The translations under genes were made by a program, and so were the position numbers. A DNA stretch of 64,000 nt from Erinaceus europaeus. Taxonomy: Eukaryota; Chordata; Mammalia; Eulipotyphla; Erinaceidae. The stretch spans positions 5,260,357 to 5,324,356 of the forward strand of contig NC_080181.1 of NCBI RefSeq assembly GCF_950295315.1, in the 5' to 3' direction. The notes beneath the pieces were generated by a model. It worked only from the letters and a program-made list of their open reading frames with translations. It was not told where the DNA came from and searched no databases. Positions 1 through 11,460 of the stretch are shown piece by piece (positions within the stretch are counted from its first letter, which is position 1; each line of letters starts with the position of its first letter).

Positions 1-120
1 TCCATGATGACCACAAATGTGGGCCCTGAAATGTGATCTCCTTCCTGGTAGCCTAAAAGGAAATGAGGGAACCAGCTGCCCCTGCTTTTGCCTCCCCTCT
101 CAGTCTGTCTGAGGTAGTCC

Positions 121-464
121 CTTTTTTTTTTTTTTTTTTTTTTGCCTCCAGTGTTATCACTGGGGCTCGGTACCAGCACTATGAATCCACTGCTCCTGGA
201 GGCCATTTATCCCATTTTGTTGCCCTTATTGTTGCACTTGTTGTAGTTGTTATTGTTGTCATAGCTGTTGTTGTTGTTGTTGGATATGACAGAGAAATTG
301 AAAGAGGAGGGGAAGACAGAGAGGAGGAGAGAAAGATAGACACCTACAAACCTACTTCACTGCTTGTGAAGCAACCTCCTGCAGGTGGGGAGCTGGGGGC
401 TCGAACCAGGATCCTTGTGCTTTGTGTCATGTGCGCTTAACCCGCTGTGCTACCGCCCAGCTCC
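121..464 (-). mobile_element. SINE type A-long, near full length
   Basis: The left poly(T) is the 3' A-tail read in reverse. It is followed by the 3' module (gcctccag), a GTT-rich linker, the purine-rich complement of the CT body, and the tRNA-like head with its 5' end at the right. The B-box complement (gctcgaacc) is intact. Confidence 0.88.
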
Positions 465-707
465 CAGCCCCATTTTTTAATGGTTGTATTTTCCTTTAAA
501 CAAATTCCACAAGGCGTGAATTGACTAAAATTACATACTCAGCTATCATGTACATTGAATTAATTCTAACGACTGCTTAATTTTTTTAAGGAAAAGTAGA
601 CTGAATAAAAACATGAACTTTATCATCAGAACCTACTAATAATACAAAGAGGAAATGCCTAAATGTGGTAGTGAGAAGTATTTGGTCAAACAAATCCTCC
701 TCTGATT

Positions 708-1082
708 TCCTTTTTCTTTTTTCTTTCTTTTTTTTTTTTAATTGCCACAGAGTTACTGCTGGGGTGCTGGAGCTCAGGACCAGCATGATGAATTCTACAT
801 TCCCAGTGGCCACTTCTTCTTCTTCTATTTATTCCTCCTCCCTCCTCCTCTATTCCTGTTCCTCCTTCTTCTCTTCCTCCTCCTCCTCCTTTTTCTTTCT
901 ATTTTGCTAGATAGAACAGGGAGAAATTGAGAGGGGAGGGGAGATAGAGAAGGAGAGAGAAAGAAAGACACTTATCATACTACTTTACCTCTTGCAAAGC
1001 ATCTGCCCTGCAGGTGGGAAGTGGGGCTCAAGGCCAGGTCCTTGCTCATAGGAATGTTTGCTCAACTGGGTTTGCCGCCACA
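708..1082 (-). mobile_element. SINE type A-long, diverged
   Basis: T-run, 'gccacagagttactgctgggg', expanded TTC/CCT tracts in the linker, then a purine body and a degraded tRNA-like head ending near 'gtttgccgccacac'. It is older than the copy at 121-464. Confidence 0.75.
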
Positions 1083-1087
1083 CATCT

Positions 1088-1964
1088 AGAAAAAAATATT
1101 CTTAAAGCGGGTTACAATTCCACACAATTCCAACCACCAGATTTTCACATCCCATCCTCTCCATTGGAAGCTTTCCTATTCTTTTATCCATCTGGAACTC
1201 TGGACCATAGATCTTCATGGGTTATAGAAGGTGGGAGTTCTGGCTTCTGTAATTGCTTCTTTGCTGGACAGGTGGAGCCACACCCCCAGCCTGATTATAT
1301 CTTTCACTAGTGGGGCAGAGCTCTGGGGAGGTGGAGTCCCAGGACTCATTGTTGAGGTTGTCTGCCCAGGGAAGTCAGGATGGCGTCACGGTATCATCTG
1401 CAACTTGGTGGCTGAAAAGCACTAAAATATAAAGCAGAACAAACTGTTTAATAATCAGGAGCCTAAAGGTAAGAATATAGCAGATGAGATTCAGGATTTT
1501 CATGTTGGAAGAACCTAGGAAGTCTATTTTTGGTATATGCCAAGGGTCCCATGACTTTACTAATTATTGCCTGAGCCCAATAGCTAACATTCAGGTGGAA
1601 TGAAAGTATTGTCTACGAAGATGTTGTCAGAGTTGAGAAAGGGACTATAAAGCTGGATCAGGGCAGAGAGTAGCTCCCAGATATGGGGAAAGTATATAAA
1701 TACCGCTAATTATAAACCCCATTTATCTGACCCATTGTCTGTCCATACTTAGCGCATGAGCCTGTGCAGCCTCTGCATCCCTGCTGGGTTGAGCCTGCAG
1801 TCCATGGTCATAACCAGGAACATTCTAGGCTGCACTTAGGTCAGGGCTAGTCTTCCTCAAGTGGCAGAGTATGTTAACTCAGCCTCCCTTTGGATAATGG
1901 AGCAGTTTCTATCATTGTTGTTTAACATTGAGGGCAAGGTCCTGTAGAGGCCTAAAAGACAACT
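1088..1964 (-). mobile_element. R repeat copy 1 (probable L1-lineage 3' UTR)
   Basis: Non-coding. Landmarks are shared in the same order with 4235-6125: 'acaattccacacaattcc', 'gcttctgtaattgcttct', 'gctggatcagggcagagagtagctccca', and 'gagggcaaggtcctgtagagg'. It stops where an L1 3' end begins at 1966. Orientation is inferred from poly(T) at the corresponding end of other copies. The L1 link is an inference from its resemblance to carnivore-type L1 3' ends. Confidence 0.7.
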
Positions 1965-1965
1965 T

Positions 1966-3415
1966 TTATTTATTTATTTATTTATTTAGGGATTAATGGT
2001 TTACAGTTGGCAGAAAAATACAATAGTATGAACATGTATAAAATTTCTCAGTTTTCCACATAACAATTCAATACCTACTAGGTCCTCCTCTGCCATCAGG
2101 TTCCAGGACCTGAACCCCCCTCCCCACAGTCTTCTATTTTGGTGCAATACACTAACTCCAGTCCAATCTCTGCTTTGTGTTTTCCCTTCTGATCTTGTTT
2201 TTCAACTTCTGCCTGTGAGTGAGATCGTCACATATTCATCCTTCTCTTTCTGACTTATCTCACCTAATATGATTCCTTCCAGCTCCTCATCCAGAATGAG
2301 GTAACGAAGATGAGTTCACCATTTTTAATAGTTGAGTAGTATTCCATTGGTATATACACCGCAACTTACTCAGCCACTCATCTGTTGTTAGATACCTGAG
2401 TTGTTTCCAGGTTTTGTCTACTACAAATTGTGCTGCTATGAACACAGGTATACACAGATCATTTTTGGATGGGTGTGTTTGGTTCCTTGGAATATATCCC
2501 CAGGAGAGGAATTGTAGGGTCATATGGCAGGTCCACTTCTAGTCTTCTGAGAGTTTTCCAGATTGCTCTCCACAGTGGTTGGACCAATTTACATTCCCAC
2601 CAGCAGTACAGGAGGGTTCCTTTGACCCCACACCCTCTCCAGCATTTTCTGCTGTTACCTTTTCTGATGCATGGCATTCTAACAGGAGTGAAATGGTATC
2701 TTATTGTTGTCTTTATTTGCATTTCTCTGACAATCAAAATTTTTTTCATGTGACTCTCAGCCTTTTGGATCTCTTCTGTGGTGAATATTCAGTCCATATC
2801 CTCTCCCCATTTTTGGATGGGGGTCATTTGTTTTTTTTTGTTGTTGAGTTTGGCAAGCTTTTTCTATATTTTGGTTGCATTTTTCTGACAATAAGTGACT
2901 TGGAGCATTTTCTCATGTTTGGTGGCATTTTGGATTTCTTCTGTTATGAATATTTTGTTTATATCTTCTCCACATTTTTGGATGGGGTCATTTTTTTTTC
3001 TTGTTGTTAAGTTTGGTGAGCACTTTATATATGTTGGTATTGGCCTCTTGTTTAATGTATGGCATGTAAAGATCTCCTACCATTCTATAAGGGGTCTCTT
3101 TGTTTGGGTGGTGTTATCTTTTGCTGTACAGAAGCTTTTTAATTTTATGTAGTCCCATTGGTTTTTTTATTTAGTTTTCTTTGTAACTGAATTCATATCA
3201 TTGAAGATGCCTTTAAAATTTAGACAGAAAAGAGTTCTTCTAATATTGTCCTCTAAGTATCTGATAGTTTCTCGTCTAACATCCAGGTCCTTGATCCATT
3301 TGGAGTTGACTTTTGTGTTTGGTGAAATGTAGTGGTGCAGTTTCATTCTTCTGCTTGCCTCAACCCAATTTTTCCAACACCAATTTCCCCATTCAATAGC
3401 CTAGGCACACTCATC
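1966..3415 (-). mobile_element. 5'-truncated L1: 3' UTR and ORF2 C-terminus
   Basis: Reverse-strand reading gives a 3' UTR ending in a TAAA-rich tail, then the ORF2 C-terminal region. One ORF2 piece at 2459-2749 contains [19 protein letters not shown] and [15 protein letters not shown], typical L1 ORF2 C-terminal sequence. The frame is broken in several places. A region of about 165 bp is tandemly duplicated at 2749-3035 (see findings). The left end abuts R copy 1. Confidence 0.88.
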
Positions 3416-3429
3416 CAAGGTCAGATGTC

Positions 3430-3550
3430 CATAGGTGTGGGAAAACAACTTTTTCAGACCTTCCACGAGTGAAGTATAGGCTGGCCTTGAACCCAAATTC
3501 CACAATAGCACACCTGGTGCCTTTCCAGTTGAGCAATCTTGGTGGCCCCG
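3430..3550 (-). mobile_element. SINE fragment, old
   Basis: Only the head-side half is recognisable: 'gaagtataggctggccttgaaccc', then 'gcacacctggtgcctttccagttgagc', ending in 'ggtggcccc'. It directly follows the L1. Confidence 0.5.
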
Positions 3551-3564
3551 CAGTTTCTCTTTAC

Positions 3565-3840
3565 TTAAATTTTTAAATTGTTTTATTAGGGAAATAGTGA
3601 TTTACAAGGTAGCTGCTGTCACATGGCTATAGTTTCTTATCTTTCCATCATGGGAAGAGATGCCTGCACAACACTCCCTCCACCATCACATATTTGGGTC
3701 CCCAACACCCACTGACCCCTCTCTCTCTTCCCATGCCACTGCTCTGCCCTTGCTGCGGCAGACCACATCTAGTCCAAGTTTCACCTTGTGCCCTGTCAAC
3801 CCCACAATTTCATATTTTTGATGTATGAACAAAAGTATAT
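3565..3840 (-). mobile_element. Old L1 3' UTR fragment
   Basis: Resembles the older hedgehog L1 3' UTR also seen at 23385-24525: 'tttattagggaaatagtgatttaca ...', 'tctgcacaacactc', 'tagtccaagtttcacctt'. No ORF2 coding sequence remains. Confidence 0.55.
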
Positions 3841-4014
3841 GTCTAAGAATTTTTGTACAGCATTGTTGAAGATAAAAATAGAAAAATAATAGCAGGTGAA
3901 TTCTATGATACCATAGCATTTCAGAAAAATTGAATGTAACTATATGCACCAACACAAAAAGATCACCAAAGCATACGACTGAATTATCAAACAGCACCTT
4001 TCTATTTCTTATTT

Positions 4015-4204
4015 GTTTGTTTGTTTGTTTTCCTGTTTTGTTTCCCTTGTTTTTATCATTGTTGTGGTTGTTGTTGTTGTTAGTGATGTTGTTGTTGCTG
4101 GATAGGACAGAGAGAAATGGAGAAAGGAGGGGAAGACAGAGATGGGGAGAGAAAGTTAGACACCTGCAGACCTGTTTGTGAAGCGACCCCCCCTACAGGT
4201 GGGG
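4015..4204 (-). mobile_element. SINE type A, 5'-truncated, perfect 22-bp TSD
   Basis: The copy ends at 'caggtggggag', so the tRNA-like head is missing. Identical 22-bp direct repeats at 3993-4014 and 4205-4226 flank it, proving a complete retroposition event in which reverse transcription stopped early. Confidence 0.9.
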
Positions 4205-4234
4205 AGCACCTTTCTATTTCTTATTTTTCTTCTA

Positions 4235-6125
4235 TTTATAAAAAGGAAACATTAACAAAACCATAGGATAAGAAGGGTACAACTCCACACAATTCCCACC
4301 ACCAGAACTCCGTATCCCATACCCTCCCCTGATAGTTTTCCTATTCTTTAACCCTCTGGGAGTATGGACCCAGGGTCATTGTGGGGTGCAGAAGGTGGAA
4401 GGTCTGCCTTCTATAATTGCTCCCCCACTGAACATGGGTGTTGACAGGCCGATCCATTCTCCCAGCCTGCCTCTCTCTTTCCATAGTGGGGTGGGGCTCT
4501 GGGGAATATGAGCTCCAGGACACATTGATGGGGTTGTCTGTCCATGGAAGTCTGGCTGGCATCATGCTAGCATCTGGAACCTGGTGGCTGAAAAGAGAGT
4601 TAACATACAAAGCCAAATTGTTGACTAATTATGAACCTAAAAGCTGGAATAGTGCATATGAAGATTTGGAAGGTCTCTATTTTGTAGATAGCTAGTAGGC
4701 ATATTTTAGTTATATTCCAAAGGGCCTATAGCTATACTATTTTTTTTTCCCCTGAGCCTGAAATCTGAAATGAAGGTGGTTCCAAGTTATTGTCTGGGGA
4801 GATGATGCCATGGCTGGAAAAAGGACCAGAAAGCTGGATCAGGGAAGAGAGTAGCTCCCAAATATGGGAAAGGGGTATAGATATTGTTGACTGTAAACCC
4901 CATCGATTTGATGTGATCTGGGGCCCATATTCAGCTTAGGAGCCTATGTGACCTCTGCCTCCCTGTAGATATAAGCTCACATTCTGTGGTCATAGGTAGG
5001 AACATTCTAAGCTGCCCCAGTATCCCAGGACCTATCTTCCTCAGGTGTGGCATAGAGTATGTTGTCCAGCCTCCCTTCAGAGGATGGAACATTCTCTACT
5101 GTTGTTGATCCAAGCTGAGGGCAAGGTCTTATGGGGCCCACAATAGGGTCTGCTTTGTTGTTCCTGATAGAGATGACTGGTAATAATGGAGAAATGAATT
5201 TATTTGAGGTCTAGGCCCATCATGTCTGTTTGGGAATCTCAGGACTCCCCAGTTAGGGAGGGCCCCAGCTGATGGGGTGGCCTGATAGTGACTAAAGAGT
5301 CATCATTAAAGTATGCCAGTCTCTTGCCCTTATTCAACTTTTGCAGTTCTTGCTATGATAAGGTTAGCTTTGGAGTGAGTGAGAGAACTGTAACAGGAGG
5401 TAGGTGAGGTGGGTATCTAAGTCTAAGTAGACACTATTTCATTATAAACTTTATACTGACTCACTACAGACTATTGTGCACTTTTGCTTTTGGGTATATA
5501 TTTTGCCCTAATTTATGGATACATGTGAACATATACTCTATCTTACGGGACCTGATCTATATCTAGGTTTTGGGATTTTATTAGGAAATGAACCTCCTGG
5601 AATGGAATTAGAGAATACTATGAAAGGAAAGGTCTCACCTGAGTAATGAGAGTGAAGGGTTAACATTCCATGCCTGACGTCTCTGGACACAGTCTGAAGT
5701 GAAGCATGCTGAGGTGGTACTCCTTGCATTGATTATGTTGAGATCGGCAGATGCAATATCATTTGGTATAAATTGAGAGAAGCATGCAGGAAAGTGAGCC
5801 CCAGCCTAGAGGTTTCAGGACTGGGGGATATAGGCTCTATAGAGGAAGAGGGAGGTTCCTGCTGTCTTAGAGTTTAAGAAAACAATAGATAGTTATTGCT
5901 ATAATCACATTATTTGGTGATTGGGTTAACTTTGAAATAGCCCTCTGTTAGGATTTGCTGTATCATACACAACATCACCATAATTTATGTCCTTTGACAT
6001 TACTTGTATAGAGCTGTGCCACTGGTTGCTTCTGCCCTCCCTCGTCTAAACTTTTAAGAGAGTCAACATAGCAAAGACTCAGCCTATGTATTAAAAAGAC
6101 TCAGTCTGTGCTTTAAAAAGTTTGA
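4235..6125 (-). mobile_element. R repeat copy 2, longest copy
   Basis: Begins 'aaaccataggataagaaggg' and follows the order of R copy 1, then continues about 1 kb further ('gaggtctaggcccatcatg', 'gaagtgaagcatgctgaggtgg', 'actggttgcttctgccctccctcg'). No long ORF on either strand. The right boundary is uncertain because no other copy in the window reaches it. Confidence 0.6.
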
Positions 6126-6164
6126 GACATTCAATCAATTTTCCCCTCTCATATTAAATAGTGG

Positions 6165-6325
6165 TTTATATGACTACAAATTAATAGGAGTGTACATAAA
6201 CACCATCCCCACCACCAAAAGACTGTCCCATCCCATCCTCCCTCCCCTCCCCCGTGAAGCCGAACATCCACCCTCACCCTCAACCCAAGGTTTTCACTTT
6301 GGTGCCCTACTCTAACACCTTTCTA
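6165..6325 (-). mobile_element. LINE-like 3' UTR family 2 fragment
   Basis: Shares 'ataaacaccatccccaccacc', 'gaacatccaccctcacc' and 'ggtgccctact' with the insertion at 50606-50766, where a T-tail and a short target duplication show it is a retroposon. Confidence 0.6.
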
Positions 6326-6329
6326 TTTC

Positions 6330-7105
6330 TATAGACCATCCAGATGTATTATGTTGGATCCGAAAGAAGGGATCAATGCAATACGTGAGTACAGCGCAGG
6401 TGACAAGGTCCTGGGACAGGCATAGGGATTAGAAAGCTGTTGTTGGGCCAAGGGCAGTAAAAGCTAAACATCTACAAATCACAGTGCTGCAGGGGAGACT
6501 GGTCAGGATCCGAGGGGAGCCCCAGGATTACCACTCTCCTCCTTTAAGGGTCCAGTCACCATGCCTCCTTGAAAAAAAAATTACAAAGGACTTTGTGATC
6601 AGGTGCACAAAATTTAGACTTTTCTATTACACAGATATAAAATAGAATTCATGCAAAAGTAGATTGAAAAGACACCTTGGGATAGAATGTAGAAGAGAAA
6701 AAGCAAGTCCTGCCCACATGTCTTTCCTTCTCCTAAATTCCCATCTCCATCACGCCTGGGGCCAGCTTCTCAGTGGATTACTGAGGTCACCTGTCTTTCC
6801 TGTTGGGTCACAGCTTCCCAGGTGTGGTCACCTTCCTAAAATTCCTCCCAGAGTGTGCAAGATGCTTCTTTTTGTGCTTTCTAAAATCCGTCCTGCCTTT
6901 TCCTTGTGTTCCCTTTAAGATCTTTCCTATTGGTATGGGAAAACATGTGATGGAACAAAATAAAGTGACCTTGTCCTGGCTGTTGAAAGTTCTAGGCTTC
7001 CTTTCCCTAACAAAATTAGATGGTACTGAGGGAGTCAGTGATTTACATTATCAAGGATATAATGAACAGTCTAGAAGTCCAGATAACAAAATTAAATCCA
7101 AGTGG
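6330..7105. other. No identified feature
   Basis: Moderately GC-rich single-copy-looking DNA. Short open frames lack coding character and similarity that I recognise. It may hold an old, unrecognised repeat. Confidence 0.4.
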
Positions 7106-7106
7106 G

Positions 7107-7302
7107 GCTGGGCGGTGGCACGCCCGGTTAAGCACACATACTACCATGTGCAAGGACCCAGGTTTGAGCCCCCACTCCCCACCTGCAGTAGGAAGTTTCA
7201 CAAGTGGTGAAGCAGGTCTGAAGATGTCTATCTTTCTCTCTCCCTCTTTATCTCCCCTCCCTTCTCAATTTCTGTCTGTCCTGTCATATCAAATATAACA
7301 GA
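7107..7302 (+). mobile_element. SINE type A/B
   Basis: Head 'ggggctgggcggtggcacgcccggttaagc', B box 'ggtttgagccc', CT body, ending in 'caaatataacagaaagaaag' where a GA microsatellite begins. Confidence 0.85.
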
Positions 7303-7395
7303 AAGAAAGAGAGAGAGGGAGGGAGAGGGAGAGAGAGAGAGGGAGAGAGAGAAGAAAGGAAGAGAAAGAGGGAGGAAAGAAGCAAGAAAACAAAA
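7303..7395 (+). repeat. GA-rich simple repeat in a SINE tail
   Basis: (GA)n/(GGGA)n tract continuing the A-rich SINE tail. Confidence 0.9.
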
Positions 7396-7459
7396 GGGCC
7401 GGGAATTCTGAAAAGCCCAATGTATCTGAAGTCCCATCAGCTGTAGCACATATAAATAA

Positions 7460-7805
7460 ATACTTAAGCCAAAACATTGTCAAAGTTTGTCTGAGGAAGT
7501 TGTGAATACATCTCTGCCCAGAGCCTAATAAAGACGAGGACATAAGAATATTCATACTGGTGGGCTGTCCATGGGGGCCGGGTGGGCTAGGCAACAAGAT
7601 GTTTTCCCAAGCATAAAAAGCCAAAGCCACCCAATAATGGGCTACCCAGCAATGAACACTGTGTGGTTGTTGCTGCCACCACGTTGCTCGCGTGAGTCTC
7701 AGCCCTGAGTTTTTGGTCTTCCTCCTTACTGACCACAGTTGTGCGTGAGAATAAAACCTCTGCTGAGCAAATGTCTCCTATCCCAAACTCCGAGTATCTA
7801 CTTGT
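7460..7805 (+). mobile_element. Possible degraded LTR
   Basis: Layout is like an LTR promoter and polyadenylation region: 'gcataaaaagcc' (TATA-like, about 7612), then 'gcgtgagtctcagccctg', then 'gaataaaacctctgctgagc' (AATAAA near 7750). I see no clear TG...CA ends or target duplication, so this is tentative. Confidence 0.3.
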
Positions 7806-8690
7806 TTGTTTCCATCCCCCATGCCTTGTAATGTAAGAGGACTGGAAAATGCAGTGTAGTGGATAAGTATGAAACCAGAACTGACTTTTCCCCTTCCAGA
7901 GCAGCGACAGGCAGATAGTAGGAGCTCAGCCTCTAGCCCCAGAAGGTGCTCAGGGTGTGTTGCAGGGCCCTGCCTGCCACAGGAAGCTACAGGCTGTGTG
8001 TGTGGGGGGGGGGGGGGGGCAGTGAAGACTCAGGTAGGCACCAGCATTTGCCTCCGTTATATTGTCTCCATGTTTCCATTCTACTGTTACTGTCCTGATA
8101 ACAAGACTGGATCATTTTTTCCAATTCAATCTGACTCCTCTCAAGTCCCTGAACAAGACTAATTTCTAGAGATCAGTATCCTGGGTAGGGACTGAATTTT
8201 TGTTACTTTAGAATTTGATGTTCCATAGTATTATTTATCACACACACACCCCAAAAAAGTATATTTTCTTTAGAATGACAATGCTCACTCTTGGTATCAT
8301 TAAACAACTCACCACTTTCCCATGAGTGAAGCTACAGTTAGGGTCTCTCAGTTACAGAGCAGTGACTAGAGACCATGTTATTAACTGGGTGCATCCAACT
8401 GGGAACCAAATAGAATAGTGGGAATGACTCTAGTAAAAACACTAGGTGAGGGCCAGAGCCCAGACACCAGCAAGCCCTTCCAGACCTGTCTTGTGCTGGT
8501 AGGAGTCTGAGAAAGCCAGGTCAGCACTGGCTGTGCAGGTCTAGAACTGACTGCTTAACAACACCAATGCCAGGTCACATAGCTACTCTGTTTTGCTTGT
8601 TTTGTTTTGTTTTGTTTTGTTTGATATGGGATTTTGAAGGTCAAAAGGCATGGACTTTAAAAATGTCTGTTGTCCAAATGGCTTTAAGAA
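7806..8690. other. No identified gene
   Basis: Single-copy-looking DNA containing a G homopolymer at 8004-8019 and a (TTTTG)n tract near 8595-8620. Confidence 0.5.
8004..8019 (+). repeat. G homopolymer after a short TG run
   Basis: Sixteen consecutive G bases after 'ctgtgtgtgt'. The length is prone to assembly and sequencing error. Confidence 0.85.
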
Positions 8691-8697
8691 AAGTTAA

Positions 8698-8850
8698 TCC
8701 AGTGGTCTGGGAGATAACGTGGTACATAAGGCATTGTACTCTCAAACATGAGGTCCCAAGTTCAGTCCCCGGCAGCACATGCACCAGTGTGATGGCTGGT
8801 TCCTCCTATCTTTCTCATAAATAAATAAACAAAATATTTTTTAAAAAATA
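8698..8850 (+). mobile_element. SINE type C
   Basis: 'gtggtctgggagataacgtgg', 'ctctcaaacatgaggtccc', B box 'agttcagtccc', tail with AAATAAATAAA. Confidence 0.8.
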
Positions 8851-8857
8851 AAGAAAG

Positions 8858-9205
8858 GGGGGGTCAGGCGGTGGCGCAGTGGGTTAAGCGCACGTGGCAC
8901 AAAGCGCAGGGACCGGCGTAAGGATCCCAGTTTGAGCCCCCAGCTCCCCATCTGCAGGGGAGTTGCTTCACAGGCGGTGAAGCAGGTCTGCAGGTGTCTG
9001 TCTTTCTCTCCCCCTCTCTGTCTTCCCCTCTTCTCTCCATTTCTCTCTGTTCTATCCAACAACGAACAACATCAACAATGGCAATAATAATAACACAACG
9101 AGGCTACAACAACAAGGGCAACAAAAAGGGGGAAAAAATGGTCTCCAGGAGCAGTGGATTCATGGTGCAGGCACCGAGCCCAGCAATAACCCTGGAGGAA
9201 AAAAT
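8858..9205 (+). mobile_element. SINE type A-long
   Basis: Head with intact A-box region 'tggcgcagtggg', CT body, CAACAA linker, 3' module 'ctccaggagcagtggattc', then 'ccctggagg' and an A/TA tail. Confidence 0.92.
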
Positions 9206-9267
9206 ATATATATATAAAGAAAGAAAGGAAGAAAGAAAGGAAAAGAAAAGAAAGAAAAAATTAAGCT

Positions 9268-9500
9268 AGCCCAGGTGCTGGGCAGTGCACACAATACCAT
9301 GAGCAAGGACCCAGGCTGAAGCCCGTCAGTCCCCATTTGCAAGGATAAGCTTCACAGGCAGATCTCTCTCTCTCTCTCTACCTCTCTATCTCCCCCTCCA
9401 ACCGCAATTTCCCTGTGTCTCTATCAAAAAGAAAAAGTAAATGGAAAAATAAGTGGAGAAAAAATAACCACCAGAACCAGGACTGGCTGTGCAGGCTTAC
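9268..9500 (+). mobile_element. SINE type B-like, diverged, with 3' module
   Basis: 'ggtgctgggcagtgcacacaataccatg', 'aaggacccaggctgaagccc', CT body, then 'accaccagaaccagg ... ccctggtgg', a degraded 3' module. Confidence 0.65.
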
Positions 9501-9504
9501 CCTG

Positions 9505-9965
9505 GTGGAGAAGGGAACGAAGGGAAGAAATGAAGAAAGGGAGGAAGTTAGCCCAGACTAAACTCCAACCAATATGATTGAGATAAAAGGCTGGTGTGTG
9601 TGAATCTCCTCCACTTCCAAGTACATTGATTTCCTCTTCACTACACTGACTAGACACAGAGGGTCACACTATCCCATTCAAACCTCTTCTTAGTCATGGT
9701 CCACAGTCAAATAGATCTGTTGTTCATTTGCATTGTGTGCATGTGTGTGAATTTGTGAGATGTCTTCACATAATAAACTGTCAGCTGTCATATTTTCTCA
9801 TTTGTTTTTTAAACTACTTTATATTGTGTCATATAAAACTATACAGTAACGGTCAAATATATCATTTTGAAGTATTTTATAGATGTAATATTTCTCAAGC
9901 TGTTACCAAAATGTGTCATTCACCTATCCCTATAATGTTGCTTAACTCTTTGCTCTTTTTTCCTG
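9505..9965. other. No identified feature
   Basis: AT-rich DNA after a short GAAG-rich stretch. Nothing recognised on either strand. Confidence 0.4.
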
Positions 9966-10140
9966 CTTTATTATTTATTTTGCCTCCAGGGTTATTGCTT
10001 GGGCTGAGTGCCCCTGCTTCACTGCTTGTGAAGGGAGCCCCCTGCGGATGGAGAGCCTGGGGCTTGAGCTGGGATCTTTAAGCCAGTCCCTGCATTTTGC
10101 GCTATGTACGCTTAACCTGGTTTGCTACCACCCAGCCCCC
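9966..10140 (-). mobile_element. SINE type A-long with internal deletion
   Basis: The 3' module ('gcctccagggttattgcttggg') is joined directly to the 'cttcactgcttgtgaag' part of the body. Linker and CT body are missing, but the tRNA-like head is present through 'cacccagccccc'. Confidence 0.75.
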
Positions 10141-10149
10141 TCTACTTTA

Positions 10150-10375
10150 TTTTTTAAGGTTTATTTATTTATTTAAATAAGTGAAAGGAAGGGAGGGAGA
10201 GGAAAGAAGGAAGGAAGGAAGGAAGGAAGGAAGGAAGGAAGGAAGGAAGGAAGGAAGGATGGATGCCCGGCTTATGGTGGTGCCACGTATTGAACCTGAG
10301 ACCTCTGGGATCTCAGCCATGGAAGTCAAATTGGCTAATATGTGCTTTCTCCCCAGCTGTATGTTATTTATTAAG
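10150..10375 (-). mobile_element. SINE type D-like with expanded GAAG tract
   Basis: 'tatttatttatttaaataag', a (GAAG)n expansion, then 'ggtggtgccacgtattgaacctgagacc', a type D head complement. Confidence 0.55.
10206..10258 (+). repeat. (GAAG)n microsatellite
   Basis: About 13 near-perfect GAAG/AAGG units. Confidence 0.95.
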
Positions 10376-10379
10376 TAGT

Positions 10380-11235
10380 GAAGTCAAACATACACAAAAG
10401 GGTACCATTGTAGGTTACTTTATTGTTCTGATCATCTAAATCCTTAAGTTAATATCACATTGTTTTGTTAAATATCTGAAGTATTCAACACTCCTACATT
10501 AAAATTCATTTACAAAATTTTATTAGTTATCCCTTTTTGCTTGTTCTTCAAGTGTACTTCAATATTTTATTAGTCTTATTTACTCTTCCAGAAAAAAATT
10601 TAGATCACTACCAAGTGCCAAGTGCCAAAGTATTCAGATTAGATTTAAAAAAAAAAAAAAAAACACTACATTCTGCTCCATAAGCCAAAACCATGTGCAT
10701 CTTCCCCAGCTCAGCATCATTTTCCTGAGTCAGTGAGACTGACAAGGAGGTTGTGGCTTTAGGTTTTTCTTAAGCCCTGTTTTTAATGGTATTGCCACTT
10801 TTAGCATGATTTCATTTTAAAAAGGAATCCACAATAAACCTACCCTAGCTAGTAATTGGTAATGCTGATAGGCATCAAAAGGATAAGCCCACTGTGTTAA
10901 GGTGATTTTGATATTAATTGTAATTTATCTCCTCTTGTCATCTTTAATAGCCTATAAGTTCCTCTGTATCAGAAAAATGCATTTTACTTACATTATTAAT
11001 CTCCAGCACTTGACAGCAGTCAAAGCAAACACCTGCGTTCCAGATGTCATGACATTTTAGAAGTGTAGAGAATTTCAGTGAGAGAAGCAAAATAAAATGA
11101 AGGAAACTAGAGGGAATAGAATTTTGAGAAAGGCTACAACTTATAAGGCAATGTACTTACTATAATTCGGGACACTTTTGATGATGAAGTGTTTCTGTAT
11201 AAGCATCAGTTATAAGATACAAATATCACCCTCAA
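10380..11235. other. No identified gene
   Basis: AT-rich DNA with a poly(A) run near 10648-10665. No recognisable repeat or coding region. Confidence 0.4.
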
Positions 11236-11253
11236 ATGCATGTGTGGATTTTA

Positions 11254-11460
11254 ATATTACCTTTATTTATTTATGGGCTAGAGACAGCCAGAAGCTCAAA
11301 GGGGAGAGGGAGATAGAGAAGGCGAGAGACGGAGCGACGCCTGCAGCCCTGCTTCACCACTCACAAGGCTTTTCCCCTGCAGTGGGGACTGGGGGCTTGA
11401 ACCTGGGTCCTTGCATATTGTAGCATGAGTGGTCAGCCAGGTGCACCACCACCTGGCACC
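11254..11460 (-). mobile_element. SINE type B with 15-bp TSD
   Basis: TTTA-rich tail at left, purine body, 'gggggcttgaacctgggtcc' and 'caggtgcaccaccacctggc' at right. Direct repeat 'catgtgtggatttta' at 11239-11253 and 11461-11475. Confidence 0.9.
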
